This document shows positions 5,900 to 13,264 of a DNA stretch of 17,896 bases, one piece after another (the stretch's first letter is position 1; each line of letters starts with the position of its first letter). The position numbers were made by a program, and so were the translations under genes. This DNA is from Streptomyces sp. NRRL WC-3549 (lineage in GTDB: Bacteria > Actinomycetota > Actinomycetes > Streptomycetales > Streptomycetaceae). The stretch covers positions 85,891 through 103,786 of the forward strand of contig NZ_KL585395.1 of assembly GCF_000721935.1 (NCBI RefSeq), in the 5' to 3' direction. The notes under the pieces are model-generated. The model was not told the DNA's origin. It saw only the letters and a program-made list of their open reading frames with translations, and did no database searches.

Positions 5900-7129
5900 A
5901 TGCTGGAGGAAGCCGAGGAGATCGGCAAGCGCGTTCGCAGGGCGAGACTGCGGCTGGGCATGCCGCAGGCAGACCTGTCGACGGCCCTGGGGAAGTCGCA
6001 GGGCTGGGTGTCGAAGATGGAACGTGGCCTGATCGAGCTGGACCGGGTCGGGCTGCTCAACCAGGTGGCCGCGGAGCTGCACGTCCATCCCAACGACCTG
6101 ATCGGACGCCCGTACAGCAGTTCACCCGACGACAACCAGTGGCAGGTTGCCGCCTCGTCGATCCTGCGCGAGCTGCGCCGCTACGACCTCGTCCCCGTCT
6201 TCGACGGTGCTCCGCGACCGGCATCACAGCTGTGGCGTGAGGTAACCCGGCTGCACCGCCTGCGGGACACCGCCTCCAACATGGCGATTCTCCGAGTTCT
6301 CCCGGACCTGTTCCGCGAGGCGCGCGCCCTGGCTCAGGAGTCGGAGGGGCACGAGCGAGAGGAGGCGTACGCCGTCTACGCCGTGTGCTGCAAGTTCGCG
6401 CACACCGCCGCCCACGCCCTCGGGCATCCCGAACTGGTCGCCATGGCCTGCGAGCGGGCCGCATGGTCGGCCAGATTGTCGGGAGATCCGGTGCTGCCTG
6501 CCGTCGCCGACTGGATGAGGGTCTGGGACATGTGGGCGACGGCTGACTGGGCCGACGCTCTGGCGCTCTCGGACAAGGCGATCACCTCGGTGGAGCAGGA
6601 GTACGACCGTGGCGAGCCGCTGGCCGTACGGGCCTGGGGCACGCTTCAGTTGCGGGCCGCGGTCTCCGCCGCCCGAGCCGGCCGCGCCTCGGAGGCCGAG
6701 GACAGGATCGGACACGCGAAGGACGCTGCCGAGCGCATGGACGCGTATGTCGGGGCGCCGGTGTACGACCGTCATTCGCTGACGTTCTCCTCCGGGAACG
6801 TGCAGATCCACGCGATCAGCGTGGCCCTGGAGATGGGCAAGCAGGGCAAGGCGCTGGAGATAAACCGTCGTACCAGCCCAGACCTGGTCGGGTCGCTGCC
6901 CAACTCCCGTCAGGGACACCACCACATGGATGTCGCGCGAGCCTGGTTGTGGGACGGGAACCGGGGAAAGGCCCTGGCCGAACTGGAGACAGCCGAGCGG
7001 ATCGCGCCCCAGCTCGTACGGAACCACCCCATCGCCCGTTCGACGCTTCGCAGCATCGTCTACGCGGAACGAGCAGCCACGCGGGAGAAGCTGCGGCGCA
7101 TGTCCGACCGCTTTCACCTGGACGGATAA
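5900..7129 (+). CDS. XRE-family regulator with long helical (TPR-like) C-terminal region
   Basis: The protein is 409 aa from ATG 5900, chosen because GGGAGGTG ends 5 nt upstream and the HTH follows at once. Residues about 6-65 (IGKRVRRARLRLGMPQADLSTALGKSQGWVSKMERG...) are a canonical XRE/cro DNA-binding domain. The remaining about 340 residues are helical and rich in Ala, with repeated A-W/A-x-x-A patterns resembling tetratricopeptide repeats (for example AVRAWGTLQLRAAVSAARAG and VARAWLWDGNRGKALAELET). XRE-TPR proteins often respond to a peptide or small ligand bound by the repeats, so this is an inferred signal-responsive regulator. Likely targets are itself, the divergent oxidoreductase and the following small gene. 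Confidence 0.85.
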   Translation: MLEEAEEIGKRVRRARLRLGMPQADLSTALGKSQGWVSKMERGLIELDRVGLLNQVAAELHVHPNDLIGRPYSSSPDDNQWQVAASSILRELRRYDLVPVFDGAPRPASQLWREVTRLHRLRDTASNMAILRVLPDLFREARALAQESEGHEREEAYAVYAVCCKFAHTAAHALGHPELVAMACERAAWSARLSGDPVLPAVADWMRVWDMWATADWADALALSDKAITSVEQEYDRGEPLAVRAWGTLQLRAAVSAARAGRASEAEDRIGHAKDAAERMDAYVGAPVYDRHSLTFSSGNVQIHAISVALEMGKQGKALEINRRTSPDLVGSLPNSRQGHHHMDVARAWLWDGNRGKALAELETAERIAPQLVRNHPIARSTLRSIVYAERAATREKLRRMSDRFHLDG

Positions 7130-7162
7130 GGATCGTATTCCTCCGGCTCATATTCGAGGGTT

Positions 7163-7184
7163 GCCCTGTCCCTAACTTCAGGGC
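7163..7184 (+). promoter_or_regulatory. Inverted repeat and possible leaderless promoter
   Basis: GCCCTG (7163-7168) and CAGGGC (7179-7184) form a 6-bp inverted repeat that ends directly against the ATG at 7185. Within it, TAACTT (7173-7178) stands at the right distance to be a -10 box for transcription starting at the ATG. No ribosome binding site is present. The site may be the operator of the preceding XRE regulator. Confidence 0.35.
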
Positions 7185-7469
7185 ATGACGCCACGACGTT
7201 CTCCCCACCTCCCCTCCCAGGGAGCCGGGTTAGGTACCGCAGCTCCCTTCGCCCCCCGGCTTGGCGACCTCGCCACCGACAGCGCCCGCGAGGACCGTGT
7301 GGGGGTGGTGGTCGCCCTCCCTGGTGAGGGCTCCGCCACTGCCTACCACCTGCGCCCGCCCGGGGGCCCGGCCTGGGCCCTGCGTGAGCACGCTGGCCCG
7401 CTCCTTGAAGAAGCTGGCCACCGGCCCTCCGCCGCCGCACCGGACGCGAGCCTCCCCTCCGACCGCTGA
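7185..7469 (+). CDS. Small protein of unknown function downstream of the XRE gene
   Basis: This is a 94-aa protein. The central stretch LGDLATDSAREDRVGVVVALP and the following YHLRPPGGPAWALREHAGPL look like a small beta-rich domain that I recall in short Streptomyces proteins encoded next to XRE regulators; it has no known function. The N- and C-termini are low-complexity. It lies 55 bp after the XRE stop, on the same strand, with a possible leaderless promoter. It could be the regulator's partner or target. Confidence 0.55.
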   Translation: MTPRRSPHLPSQGAGLGTAAPFAPRLGDLATDSAREDRVGVVVALPGEGSATAYHLRPPGGPAWALREHAGPLLEEAGHRPSAAAPDASLPSDR

Positions 7470-7516
7470 GGCCGCTCCCGGCACCGCCGCCGTGTGCCCG
7501 CGCTCAGCCGCCGGAG

Positions 7517-7849
7517 GGAGGCGACCGGGCCGAAGACGGCCGGCTCACACCGCGGCATCGCGATGTCCGCCAGGCAGTCCCCGCCCAGCGCGACCGCCAG
7601 AGCGAGGTCCAAGAGGGCCTTGCCGGGATCGTGGACGGCCCGCGGTTTGCGCCACGGCGCCAGAGCCTGCGATATGGCCTGGTCAAGACCGGTCTTATGG
7701 GCCGTTTCGACGAGCAGGACCGAGCCGGCCTGGGAGACGACCTGGCGGCCGCCGTCCTGGACGCGGACACGGGGATAGGACCCGATAGAGTGGTTCACCT
7801 GGGAAGTGCCTCCGGCGGTGGCAGGAACAAGGACCTCGACAATCCTCAT
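7517..7849 (-). mobile_element. IS1380-family transposase remnant (N-terminal part)
   Basis: Reading leftward from 7849, the translation has NHSIGSYPRVRVQDGGRQVV, then SQAGSVLLVETAHKTGLDQ and KPRAVHDPGKALLDLALAVA followed by LGGDCLADIAM. I recognise this as the N-terminus of Streptomyces IS1380-type transposases. The likely original start is the GTG at 7798 (VNHSIG). Homology stops abruptly after EPAVFGPVAS at about 7517, so about three quarters of the usual 450-480-aa protein, including most of the DDE core, is missing. A left IS end may lie between 7850 and 7880. The remnant separates the small XRE-linked gene from vapBC. Confidence 0.75.
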
Positions 7850-7948
7850 TCTTGCTGGTCAGAGGCACTTTCTGCTTCCTGCCCGCCTGCCGGACAGCCC
7901 GCTTCACGAAAGCGCGAGGCTAGGGGCCAGAGACCCGAGCAAGCGCGT

Positions 7949-7964
7949 GCATACTCCAGTATGC
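7949..7964 (+). promoter_or_regulatory. Palindromic operator candidate upstream of vapB
   Basis: GCATACTCCAGTATGC is a perfect 7-bp inverted repeat with a 2-bp centre, ending 8 bp before the vapB ATG. A possible -10 box TATGCT (7960-7965) overlaps its right arm. Antitoxins of this type usually repress their own operon by binding such a site. No ribosome binding site separates it from the ATG, so the mRNA may be leaderless. Confidence 0.6.
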
Positions 7965-7972
7965 TTTGACTT

Positions 7973-8221
7973 ATGTCCTCGACGACTCGTATCACCGTCA
8001 CGCTTCCCAGCGACCAGGTGGCGGAGCTCCGCAAGCTCACGGACAACATCTCCGGCTACGTGGCGGAAGCCGTAGCCCGCCAGATCCGGCACCAGCTCCT
8101 GGGCGACGACCTCCGCCGCCACGAGGAGGAGCACGGACCCTTCAACGACGAGGAACTCGCCGAGGCCCGCGCGAAGATCTTCGGCTCCGCCGACTCCTCC
8201 AAGGGCGCGGACGCCGCGTGA
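7973..8221 (+). CDS. VapB-type antitoxin (ribbon-helix-helix)
   Basis: This is an 82-aa protein. Residues about 5-40 (TRITVTLPSDQVAELRKLTD, then NISGYVAEAVARQI) have the beta strand plus two helices of a ribbon-helix-helix DNA-binding domain. The acidic C-terminal half (DDLRRHEEEHGPFNDEELAEARAKIFG) is the usual toxin-binding tail. It would repress its promoter through the palindrome at 7949-7964 and neutralise the PIN protein. Its TGA overlaps the next gene's GTG start (GTGA), a coupling typical of toxin-antitoxin pairs. Confidence 0.85.
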   Translation: MSSTTRITVTLPSDQVAELRKLTDNISGYVAEAVARQIRHQLLGDDLRRHEEEHGPFNDEELAEARAKIFGSADSSKGADAA

Positions 8222-8619
8222 GCGAGCGCATCGAGACAGTCGTTCTGGGCTCGGAAGGGCTCTCCGCCTGGATCGCCCAGGACCGCAAGCTTCTCGCGAT
8301 GCTTCAGGTCTTCCACGACATGGGAGCCGACCTGGTGATCGGGGCCAACACCATCGTGGAAGTCAGCCACTCCCGTACCAACATGCCCCGCCTGAACTGG
8401 GCTCTGTCCCGCGTCAAAGTGGAGCCGGTCACCGAACAAGCGGCGAAGGCAGCAGCGGAACTCCTCAAAGGTGCTGGGCTGCACGGGCACAAGTACGCCA
8501 TCGACGCCACGGTCGCCGAGGTCGCCCTGCGTCAGCCGAAACCCGTCGCCCTCCTGACCTCCGACAGCGACGACATGACCAAACTCTGCGGGGACCAGGT
8601 CCGCATCATTCCTCTCTGA
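8218..8619 (+). CDS. PIN-domain protein (VapC-type toxin), first catalytic Asp replaced by Gly
   Basis: The protein is 133 aa from a GTG overlapping vapB by 4 bp. The PIN order is visible: a first strand VVLGSEGLSAWI, NTIVEVSHSR carrying the second acidic residue, YAIDATVAEVAL carrying the third, and TSDSDDMTKL carrying the fourth. PIN nucleases need an Asp at the end of strand one (expected VVLDSEGLS). Here residue 11 is Gly, from the GGC codon at 8248-8250, a one-base change from GAC. Family members cleave RNA, often tRNA, when freed from VapB. Loss of this metal ligand suggests weak or no activity. A decayed paralogous fragment lies at 16336-16417. Confidence 0.85.
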   Translation: MSERIETVVLGSEGLSAWIAQDRKLLAMLQVFHDMGADLVIGANTIVEVSHSRTNMPRLNWALSRVKVEPVTEQAAKAAAELLKGAGLHGHKYAIDATVAEVALRQPKPVALLTSDSDDMTKLCGDQVRIIPL

Positions 8620-8668
8620 CGCGCCGGCGCACCCCGAGCACGCCTCCTGGCAAGGTCCGCCGCACCGC

Positions 8669-8688
8669 TGGACAACAGCGGTCAGGTA
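8669..8688 (+). repeat. Candidate integrase arm-type repeat, segment B right end
   Basis: TGGACAACAGCGGTCAGGTA is a degenerate version of the tandem CGGTCAACAG unit, ending 84 bp before att copy 3. The sequence after it (GCTTCCAGAGACCATGG) also resembles the equivalent flank of copy 4 (GCATCCGGAGTCCATGC). The rest of 8620-8771 holds no visible gene. Confidence 0.55.
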
Positions 8689-8771
8689 CAGCTTCCAGAG
8701 ACCATGGCACTCCACGTTTCCTCGCGGGAAAGTACATGTCAGAGCCCAACCAGCGGCCCGACAACCGTTGC

Positions 8772-8842
8772 TCCCCAAGCTCAGAGCGCGAGTTCGGTTC
8801 TCGTCACCCGCTTCATGAAAAGCCCCAGGTCAGCGGCCCGGG
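8772..8842 (+). repeat. att-like repeat copy 3 (tRNA-Gly 3' half)
   Basis: This copy matches the intact tRNA from the anticodon loop onward with four changes in the first 45 positions, and continues into the terminator left arm (AAAAGCCCCAGGTCAGCGGC). The 5' half is absent. It is the junction of segments B and C. Confidence 0.88.
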
Positions 8843-8858
8843 TGTTGGTAGCTTCGTC

Positions 8859-8879
8859 GCCGGCCGGGCAGCGGCCGGC
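8859..8879. other. GC-rich inverted repeat in the 8843-9063 gene-free stretch
   Basis: GCCGGCC (8859-8865) and GGCCGGC (8873-8879) pair around a 7-nt loop. It lies beyond the 3' end of the minus-strand ABC operon and could terminate read-through from it. No coding sequence is seen in the surrounding 220 bp. Confidence 0.4.
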
Positions 8880-9029
8880 TGGGCTCGCCTCATGCTCGCA
8901 GGAGTGTTGTCTGCGGACCTGACAGCCTGCCGGCAGCTCTGCCTGGGTACTCGACGCCATGGCATCACGGCCCGCCGCTCGCCTCGTCCACCGCGCTGTG
9001 TGATGACGCACCGCCATCCGGGCACGTAA

Positions 9030-9048
9030 GGACCGCTGAGGCCGGTCC
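9030..9048 (-). terminator. Weak hairpin just after the ABC transporter operon
   Basis: GGACC (9030-9034) and GGTCC (9044-9048) form a 5-bp stem with a 9-nt loop, 16 bp after the permease stop. It is short and has no T tract, so this is only a candidate. Confidence 0.3.
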
Positions 9049-9063
9049 GCTTGTCGTCCGGCG

Positions 9064-10329
9064 TCAGCGCCGCAGCGCCTCGGCGGGCTGGATGCGAGAG
9101 GCCCGCCAGGAGGGATACAGGCCGGCGAGAACGCCTGTGATCAGGCCGATCACAGGCGCGGCCAGGACCGTCACCGGGTGGACGACCGGGGTCCAGGAAC
9201 GGGCGGCCGCGACCGCTACCACCGTGATCACCCCCAGCGAGGTGCCGACGAGTCCGCCGAGCGCGCCCAGCGCGCCGGACTCGGCCAGGAACTGCGCCAT
9301 GACGTGCCGGCCCCGCGCCCCCAGGGCCCGCCGCAGCCCGATCTCGCCGGTGCGTTCCAGGACTGCCACCAGGGTGGTGTTGGCGATTCCGACGGCGCCG
9401 ATGACCAGGCAGATCGCGGCGAGCAGCAGGAAGAGCCGGCCCAGGTCGTCGCCCACTCCCGTCCGCAGGGTCTTCGGGTCGGGCGGCGGCACGGCTTTCA
9501 GGTACTCGGGGTGGTCGGGCCGCAGCGCGGTGGGCGCCAGTTCGGCGACCTGCCGGGCCGCTCCCAGCTCCGTGGCCACCAGCATCGACGCCCCGCCGCT
9601 CTCCGGCTGATCCCACACCTTCTCGGCGGTGGTCCGCGGCACGATCACCGACAGCAGCAGGTCCGCCTTGCGCTGGGTGTCGTCGATGATCCCGACGACG
9701 GTGAACGGCTGGTCGCCGATGAACACGGCCGGGCGGCTCCGCAGCGTGGTGATGCCGAGCCGGGAGGCCACCCCCGAACCGAGGACGGCGACGAACTCTC
9801 CGTCCTCGTCCATCCTCCGGTCGTACAGTCGCCCCTGGGCGATCGTGGGCTGTGCGGCCTGGAGGACTCCCGGCGAGGCCGCGACCACATCGATACCGGA
9901 CCCCTGTGTTCCCGCCCCGACCAGAGCCGCCCGGACCTGTGTGTCGGCTCCGGTGCGGACGGTCCAGTACACGCCTGCGGCCTGGACCCCGTTGAGCCCG
10001 CCGATCCGGTCGTCCGCGTCCGCGGGGAACGCGGGCCCCGCGTACGGGTCCTGCTCGGCGGCGATGTCCTCGACCGTCACCTCCGTCGCGGTCAGTGCGT
10101 TGAAGCGCCCGTCGATCTGTGAGGACGTGGTCGCGGTCAGGCCGAGGATCGCCACGAAGGTGCCGACGCCCAGGACCGTACCCAGCGCTGTCAACGCCGA
10201 GCGGCCGGGGCGCTGGAGCATGCCTGCGAACGCCTCGCCCAGCAGGTCCCTCAGGCGCAGAACGGACAAGGGCACAGGCTGCCCGGACGTGCTGCGGCCG
10301 GGTCGGAGCAGGCGGCGCAGTCGGCTCAC
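9064..10329 (-). CDS. ABC transporter permease, MacB/FtsX type
   Basis: The protein is 421 aa from a GTG at 10329 that overlaps the ATPase stop by 4 bp. The topology is the MacB/FtsX pattern: a first membrane helix at about residues 38-62 (ALTALGTVLGVGTFVAILGL), a large extracytoplasmic domain (MacB_PCD-like, about 65-285), then three helices near LFLLLAAICLVIGAVGIANT, LGALGGLVGTSLGVITVVAV and VTVLAAPVIGLITGVLAGL. It ends YPSWRASRIQPAEALRR, the hallmark C-terminus, and VLERTGEIGLRRALGARGRH is the conserved cytoplasmic coupling segment. With the ATPase and adaptor it forms a mechanotransmission-type export system. The substrate is unknown; peptides, lipids or antibiotics are candidates. Confidence 0.9.
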   Translation of the reverse strand: MSRLRRLLRPGRSTSGQPVPLSVLRLRDLLGEAFAGMLQRPGRSALTALGTVLGVGTFVAILGLTATTSSQIDGRFNALTATEVTVEDIAAEQDPYAGPAFPADADDRIGGLNGVQAAGVYWTVRTGADTQVRAALVGAGTQGSGIDVVAASPGVLQAAQPTIAQGRLYDRRMDEDGEFVAVLGSGVASRLGITTLRSRPAVFIGDQPFTVVGIIDDTQRKADLLLSVIVPRTTAEKVWDQPESGGASMLVATELGAARQVAELAPTALRPDHPEYLKAVPPPDPKTLRTGVGDDLGRLFLLLAAICLVIGAVGIANTTLVAVLERTGEIGLRRALGARGRHVMAQFLAESGALGALGGLVGTSLGVITVVAVAAARSWTPVVHPVTVLAAPVIGLITGVLAGLYPSWRASRIQPAEALRR

Positions 10330-11048
10330 AGGGCCTCCGGCCCGCCTGCGGGGGCCCCGGCAAGCTGCTCGCGCAGGACGCCGTCCCGGATCGCGACGGT
10401 ACGGCTGCCGCGCCGGGCCACGTCGGTGTCGTGGGTGATGACCAGCACCGTCATGCCGTCCGCGTGCAACTCGTCCAGCAGGGCCAGCACGGACCGGGCG
10501 TTGGCCGTGTCGAGGTTGCCCGTGGGCTCGTCGCACAGCAGCAGGGCGGGACGGGCCACCAGGGCACGGGCGATCGCCACTCGTTGCCGTTCGCCACCCG
10601 ACAGCCGGGTGGGTACTGCGGCGGCCCGATGGCCGAGGCCCACCCGCTCCAGTGCCTTCCGGGCGTCCGCTCGGCGCGTCCGGTGGGGCCACCCGTTGTA
10701 GACGAGCGCCAGCTCGACGTTCTCCTGGGCGCTGCGGTGCGGCAGCAGATGGAAGGACTGGAAGACGAAGCCGATCCGTCGGCCGCGCAACGCGGTGCGT
10801 TCGGCGTCTTTGAGGACGGAGGTGTCCAGACCGTCCAGCAGGTAGCGGCCCCCCGTGGGGCTGTCGAGCAGGCCGATGATGTTGAGGAAGGTCGACTTGC
10901 CGGATCCCGACGGGCCGACCACAGTGACGAACTCTCCGCGCCGAACGGTCAGATCGCACGGTGTGAGGGCCACGACCGGTGGCGGGCCCGGATAGGTCAG
11001 CCCGACCTGCCGGAACTCGATGACGGGCGCGGCGGGTTCGTACGTCAT
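10326..11048 (-). CDS. ABC transporter ATPase, LolD/MacB type
   Basis: The protein is 240 aa with all nucleotide-binding motifs intact: Walker A GPSGSGKST, Q-loop FVFQSFHLLPHRSAQENVEL, signature LSGGERQRVAIARAL, Walker B LLLCDEPTGNLD and H-loop VLVITHD. This set and the size place it with the LolD/MacB (FtsE-like) ATPases that power type VII ABC permeases. The ATG at 11048 overlaps the adaptor stop by 4 bp (ATGA) and its own stop overlaps the permease GTG, so adaptor, ATPase and permease are translated as a coupled block. It acts at the inner face of the membrane. Confidence 0.95.
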   Translation of the reverse strand: MTYEPAAPVIEFRQVGLTYPGPPPVVALTPCDLTVRRGEFVTVVGPSGSGKSTFLNIIGLLDSPTGGRYLLDGLDTSVLKDAERTALRGRRIGFVFQSFHLLPHRSAQENVELALVYNGWPHRTRRADARKALERVGLGHRAAAVPTRLSGGERQRVAIARALVARPALLLCDEPTGNLDTANARSVLALLDELHADGMTVLVITHDTDVARRGSRTVAIRDGVLREQLAGAPAGGPEAL

Positions 11049-12496
11049 GGAGCCGTCCCACCCGCCGCGTCCGACGACGACCGGCCCGCGTCGACGCCCG
11101 TGACCACCAGGTCGCCGGCCTTCAGGGCGCCTTTCCCCACCGGTTCCACGGCGACGTACCCGTCGCCGCTGGTCCCGGGCCGGACCTCCACTCTGCGCTG
11201 CCCGCCGTCGCCGTCCACCACCGTGACCACGGTGCGGCCGTCCGCGCCCGAGGTGATCGCGGTAACGGGCACCACCAGAGCCTTGTCGCCGGTGGACGCC
11301 GCCTCGATGGTGAGCCGGACGTCCTGCCCGGTCAGCCGGGGGACGAGCGCCTTGTCGGGCGTGACCCGCACCAGGTATCCGGACTCCCTGCCGACCGCGT
11401 CGGCCGCGCCGTCGCCCTGGTCCCCGCCCGCACTGGAAGACCGCCCCGGCGTGGCCATGGTGTCCGCAACCGATTCCACCTTCCCCGTTGCGGTCACCCC
11501 GCTGATCTCGGAGTGGATCTCCACCGGCTGACCGGGACGGAGCAGCCCCTTCTGGTACTCGGGTACGTACGCCTCCACCAGCAGGCGGCCCGACGAGAGG
11601 ACCATGGCGGTGCCCGTCACCTGGTCGCCGACCCGGCCCTGCACCGAACCCACCCGGGCCGGAAAGCCCTCCAGGAACACCGCTTCGCCCGCCGGAAGCA
11701 TCGGACCGGACTTCGCCTGAGCCTCGGCGTACGCCTGCCGAGCGTCGGCGAGATCCTCTCTGGCACGGTCGACGGCCTTGTCCGGACTTCCGCCGCCGTC
11801 CCTCCCGGCGGCATCACCGGGAAGCTCGGCGTTCTCGGCGTCCTCGGCGTCCTCCAGGGTGCGTGCGGCACCCTTCACCGCCCCCTCGGCGGCGTCCAGT
11901 GCGGCTCCGCCGTCGTCCTGGGCGGGCTGCGGATCGTAGCCGATCGAGGCGTAGAAGGCAGTCAACGCGCCCTTGGTTCCCGTACCGAAGGTCCCCTCCG
12001 GGTCGCCCTCGGTTCCGTACCCGAGGCCCCGCAGCGCCTTCTGGAGCTGGGCGACGTCCTTACCGGTGGCACCGGGCCGCAGGTCACGGTAGACCGGCAC
12101 GGTGCCCTTGAGCGCGAACACCGGCCGTCCGGCGACCTCCAACAGCACCTGCCCCTGCTTCACCTCGGCCCCTGCCTGTGCCGCGATCTTGGTGATCACC
12201 GCGCCCGAGGCGCCTTCTCCGCCCGAGATCTGCGGGGCGATCCTCGCCGTCTGCCCCGCGACCACCTGACCCCGGGTGATCAGCGACGACACCAGTACCC
12301 GGTCCTCCACCGCAGCCGTCAGCACATCTCTGGGGGGCGGTCCGGCTTCGGCCGCCGCCTGCGCCGGGGACTTGATCACCAAGGAGGCACCCAGTCCGCC
12401 CAGCGCTGTCAACGCCGCGCCGGCGGCCACGACGACCACCCAGCGGCGGCGCCTACGCAAGCTTCCGGCGGAGCCGGCCGACACCTCCGGCTCCAT
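11045..12496 (-). CDS. Membrane-fusion-like adaptor with peptidoglycan-binding domain
   Basis: The protein is 483 aa from ATG 12496; a GTG four codons upstream (12508) is an alternative. A short Arg-rich cytoplasmic tail leads into one membrane helix at about residues 19-41. The extracellular part has an HlyD/MacA-like lipoyl half (GQTARIAPQISG, then GAVITKIAAQAGAEVKQGQVL). This is followed by a PG_binding_1-like domain at about 146-188 (KDVAQLQKALRGLGYGTEGD, then FGTGTKGALTAFYASIGY), a long Glu/Ala/Asp helical hairpin with predicted coiled coil (about 195-260), and a beta-barrel/membrane-proximal end. In a Gram-positive cell it would link the MacB pump to the wall. It lies 46 bp after the lipoprotein stop and overlaps the ATPase start. 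Confidence 0.85.
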   Translation of the reverse strand: MEPEVSAGSAGSLRRRRRWVVVVAAGAALTALGGLGASLVIKSPAQAAAEAGPPPRDVLTAAVEDRVLVSSLITRGQVVAGQTARIAPQISGGEGASGAVITKIAAQAGAEVKQGQVLLEVAGRPVFALKGTVPVYRDLRPGATGKDVAQLQKALRGLGYGTEGDPEGTFGTGTKGALTAFYASIGYDPQPAQDDGGAALDAAEGAVKGAARTLEDAEDAENAELPGDAAGRDGGGSPDKAVDRAREDLADARQAYAEAQAKSGPMLPAGEAVFLEGFPARVGSVQGRVGDQVTGTAMVLSSGRLLVEAYVPEYQKGLLRPGQPVEIHSEISGVTATGKVESVADTMATPGRSSSAGGDQGDGAADAVGRESGYLVRVTPDKALVPRLTGQDVRLTIEAASTGDKALVVPVTAITSGADGRTVVTVVDGDGGQRRVEVRPGTSGDGYVAVEPVGKGALKAGDLVVTGVDAGRSSSDAAGGTAP

Positions 12497-12542
12497 AGCT
12501 CCCGCCACCTCTGCCTTTCGCTCCGCCCTGCCCACCACCGGA

Positions 12543-13034
12543 TCAGCCGCCGACGACGGCGTCGCCCACCCCGTCACCCTTCGGCAGACAGTCCCGCAGC
12601 GCGGCGCGCAGCTCCTGGTTCCTCGAAACCCCCGCGGCCTCCAGGTCGACCTCACCGGTCTTCGGGTCGGGGTCCGGATAGTCCTCGAAGCCCTTTTCCC
12701 GTACACAGACACTCGCCTCGATCGCCGCCGCCAGGCTCTCCTCGTCGACCGGTGCGTCGGGTATCGCCTTCTGGAGGTCCCGGCACTTGTCCTCGGCCTC
12801 CGCTGCCACGGCCTCGTCCGTGTTCTTGTCCTTGTCCACGCGGAGCTGGCCCGGGTTGGGCTCCTCCAGGACGAGGCCGTTCTCCTCCAGGCAGCGGTAG
12901 TAGGCGATCTCCTGTGCGCTCACCGTCTCCGACGGGCTGACGGACGGCTCGGCCGCCTTGTCCGCCGAACCGGAGCAGCCGGTCAACGCGAGAGTCGCCA
13001 GAACGGCTCCGCAGACGAGAAGGGTGGGGCGCAT
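12543..13034 (-). CDS. Small lipoprotein, first gene of the ABC operon
   Basis: The protein is 163 aa from ATG 13034, with AGGAG 7 nt upstream. MRPTLLVCGAVLATLALTGC is a lipoprotein signal peptide, with lipobox LTGC placing the lipidated Cys at residue 20. The mature part is acidic with two C-x-x-x-x-G segments (YRCLEENGLVL and VCVREKGFEDYPDPDP) and further single Cys (DKCRDL, RDCLP). It is predicted to be anchored outside the membrane. Its place directly before the adaptor suggests an accessory or substrate-sensing subunit of the pump; function is otherwise unknown. The second lipoprotein at 13780 shares the Cys-Gly motif. Confidence 0.8.
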   Translation of the reverse strand: MRPTLLVCGAVLATLALTGCSGSADKAAEPSVSPSETVSAQEIAYYRCLEENGLVLEEPNPGQLRVDKDKNTDEAVAAEAEDKCRDLQKAIPDAPVDEESLAAAIEASVCVREKGFEDYPDPDPKTGEVDLEAAGVSRNQELRAALRDCLPKGDGVGDAVVGG

Positions 13035-13264
13035 GCGGCGACTCCTGGGCTGAGACCACACAGGGGGAAGGGGGGAAGGCGGGGGAACGTGAGCTCGGCA
13101 TGCCGACTGCCCACGTGGCGATTCCCTCAGAGACTTCGGCAACCTACCAGCCGGTCGCGGACGCCACTACTGTCACTCGCGCCAGTAGACACCCCGTCAG
13201 GCGGTGAGTTGGATTGCGTGGCGTTCCCGACCGGGGGCCGTACGGAATCCCACCAGGAGACACG
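13035..13264. promoter_or_regulatory. Divergent promoter region, lipoprotein/ABC operon and crystallin-like gene
   Basis: This 230-bp stretch between two divergent ribosome binding sites must contain both promoters. I see no clear consensus boxes and no recognisable operator. No gene is supported within it. Confidence 0.35.

Larger units (their letters stand above)
4830..8771. mobile_element. Segment B: candidate integrase-less integrative element
   Basis: The segment lies between att copies 2 and 3. It carries a broken oxidoreductase gene, an XRE regulator, a small protein gene, an IS1380-type remnant and a VapBC pair. Its right end has the arm-like repeat at 8669-8688. No integrase is present. 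The left-end oxidoreductase runs straight into the att copy, showing that recombination or deletion joined unrelated DNA there. Confidence 0.55.
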
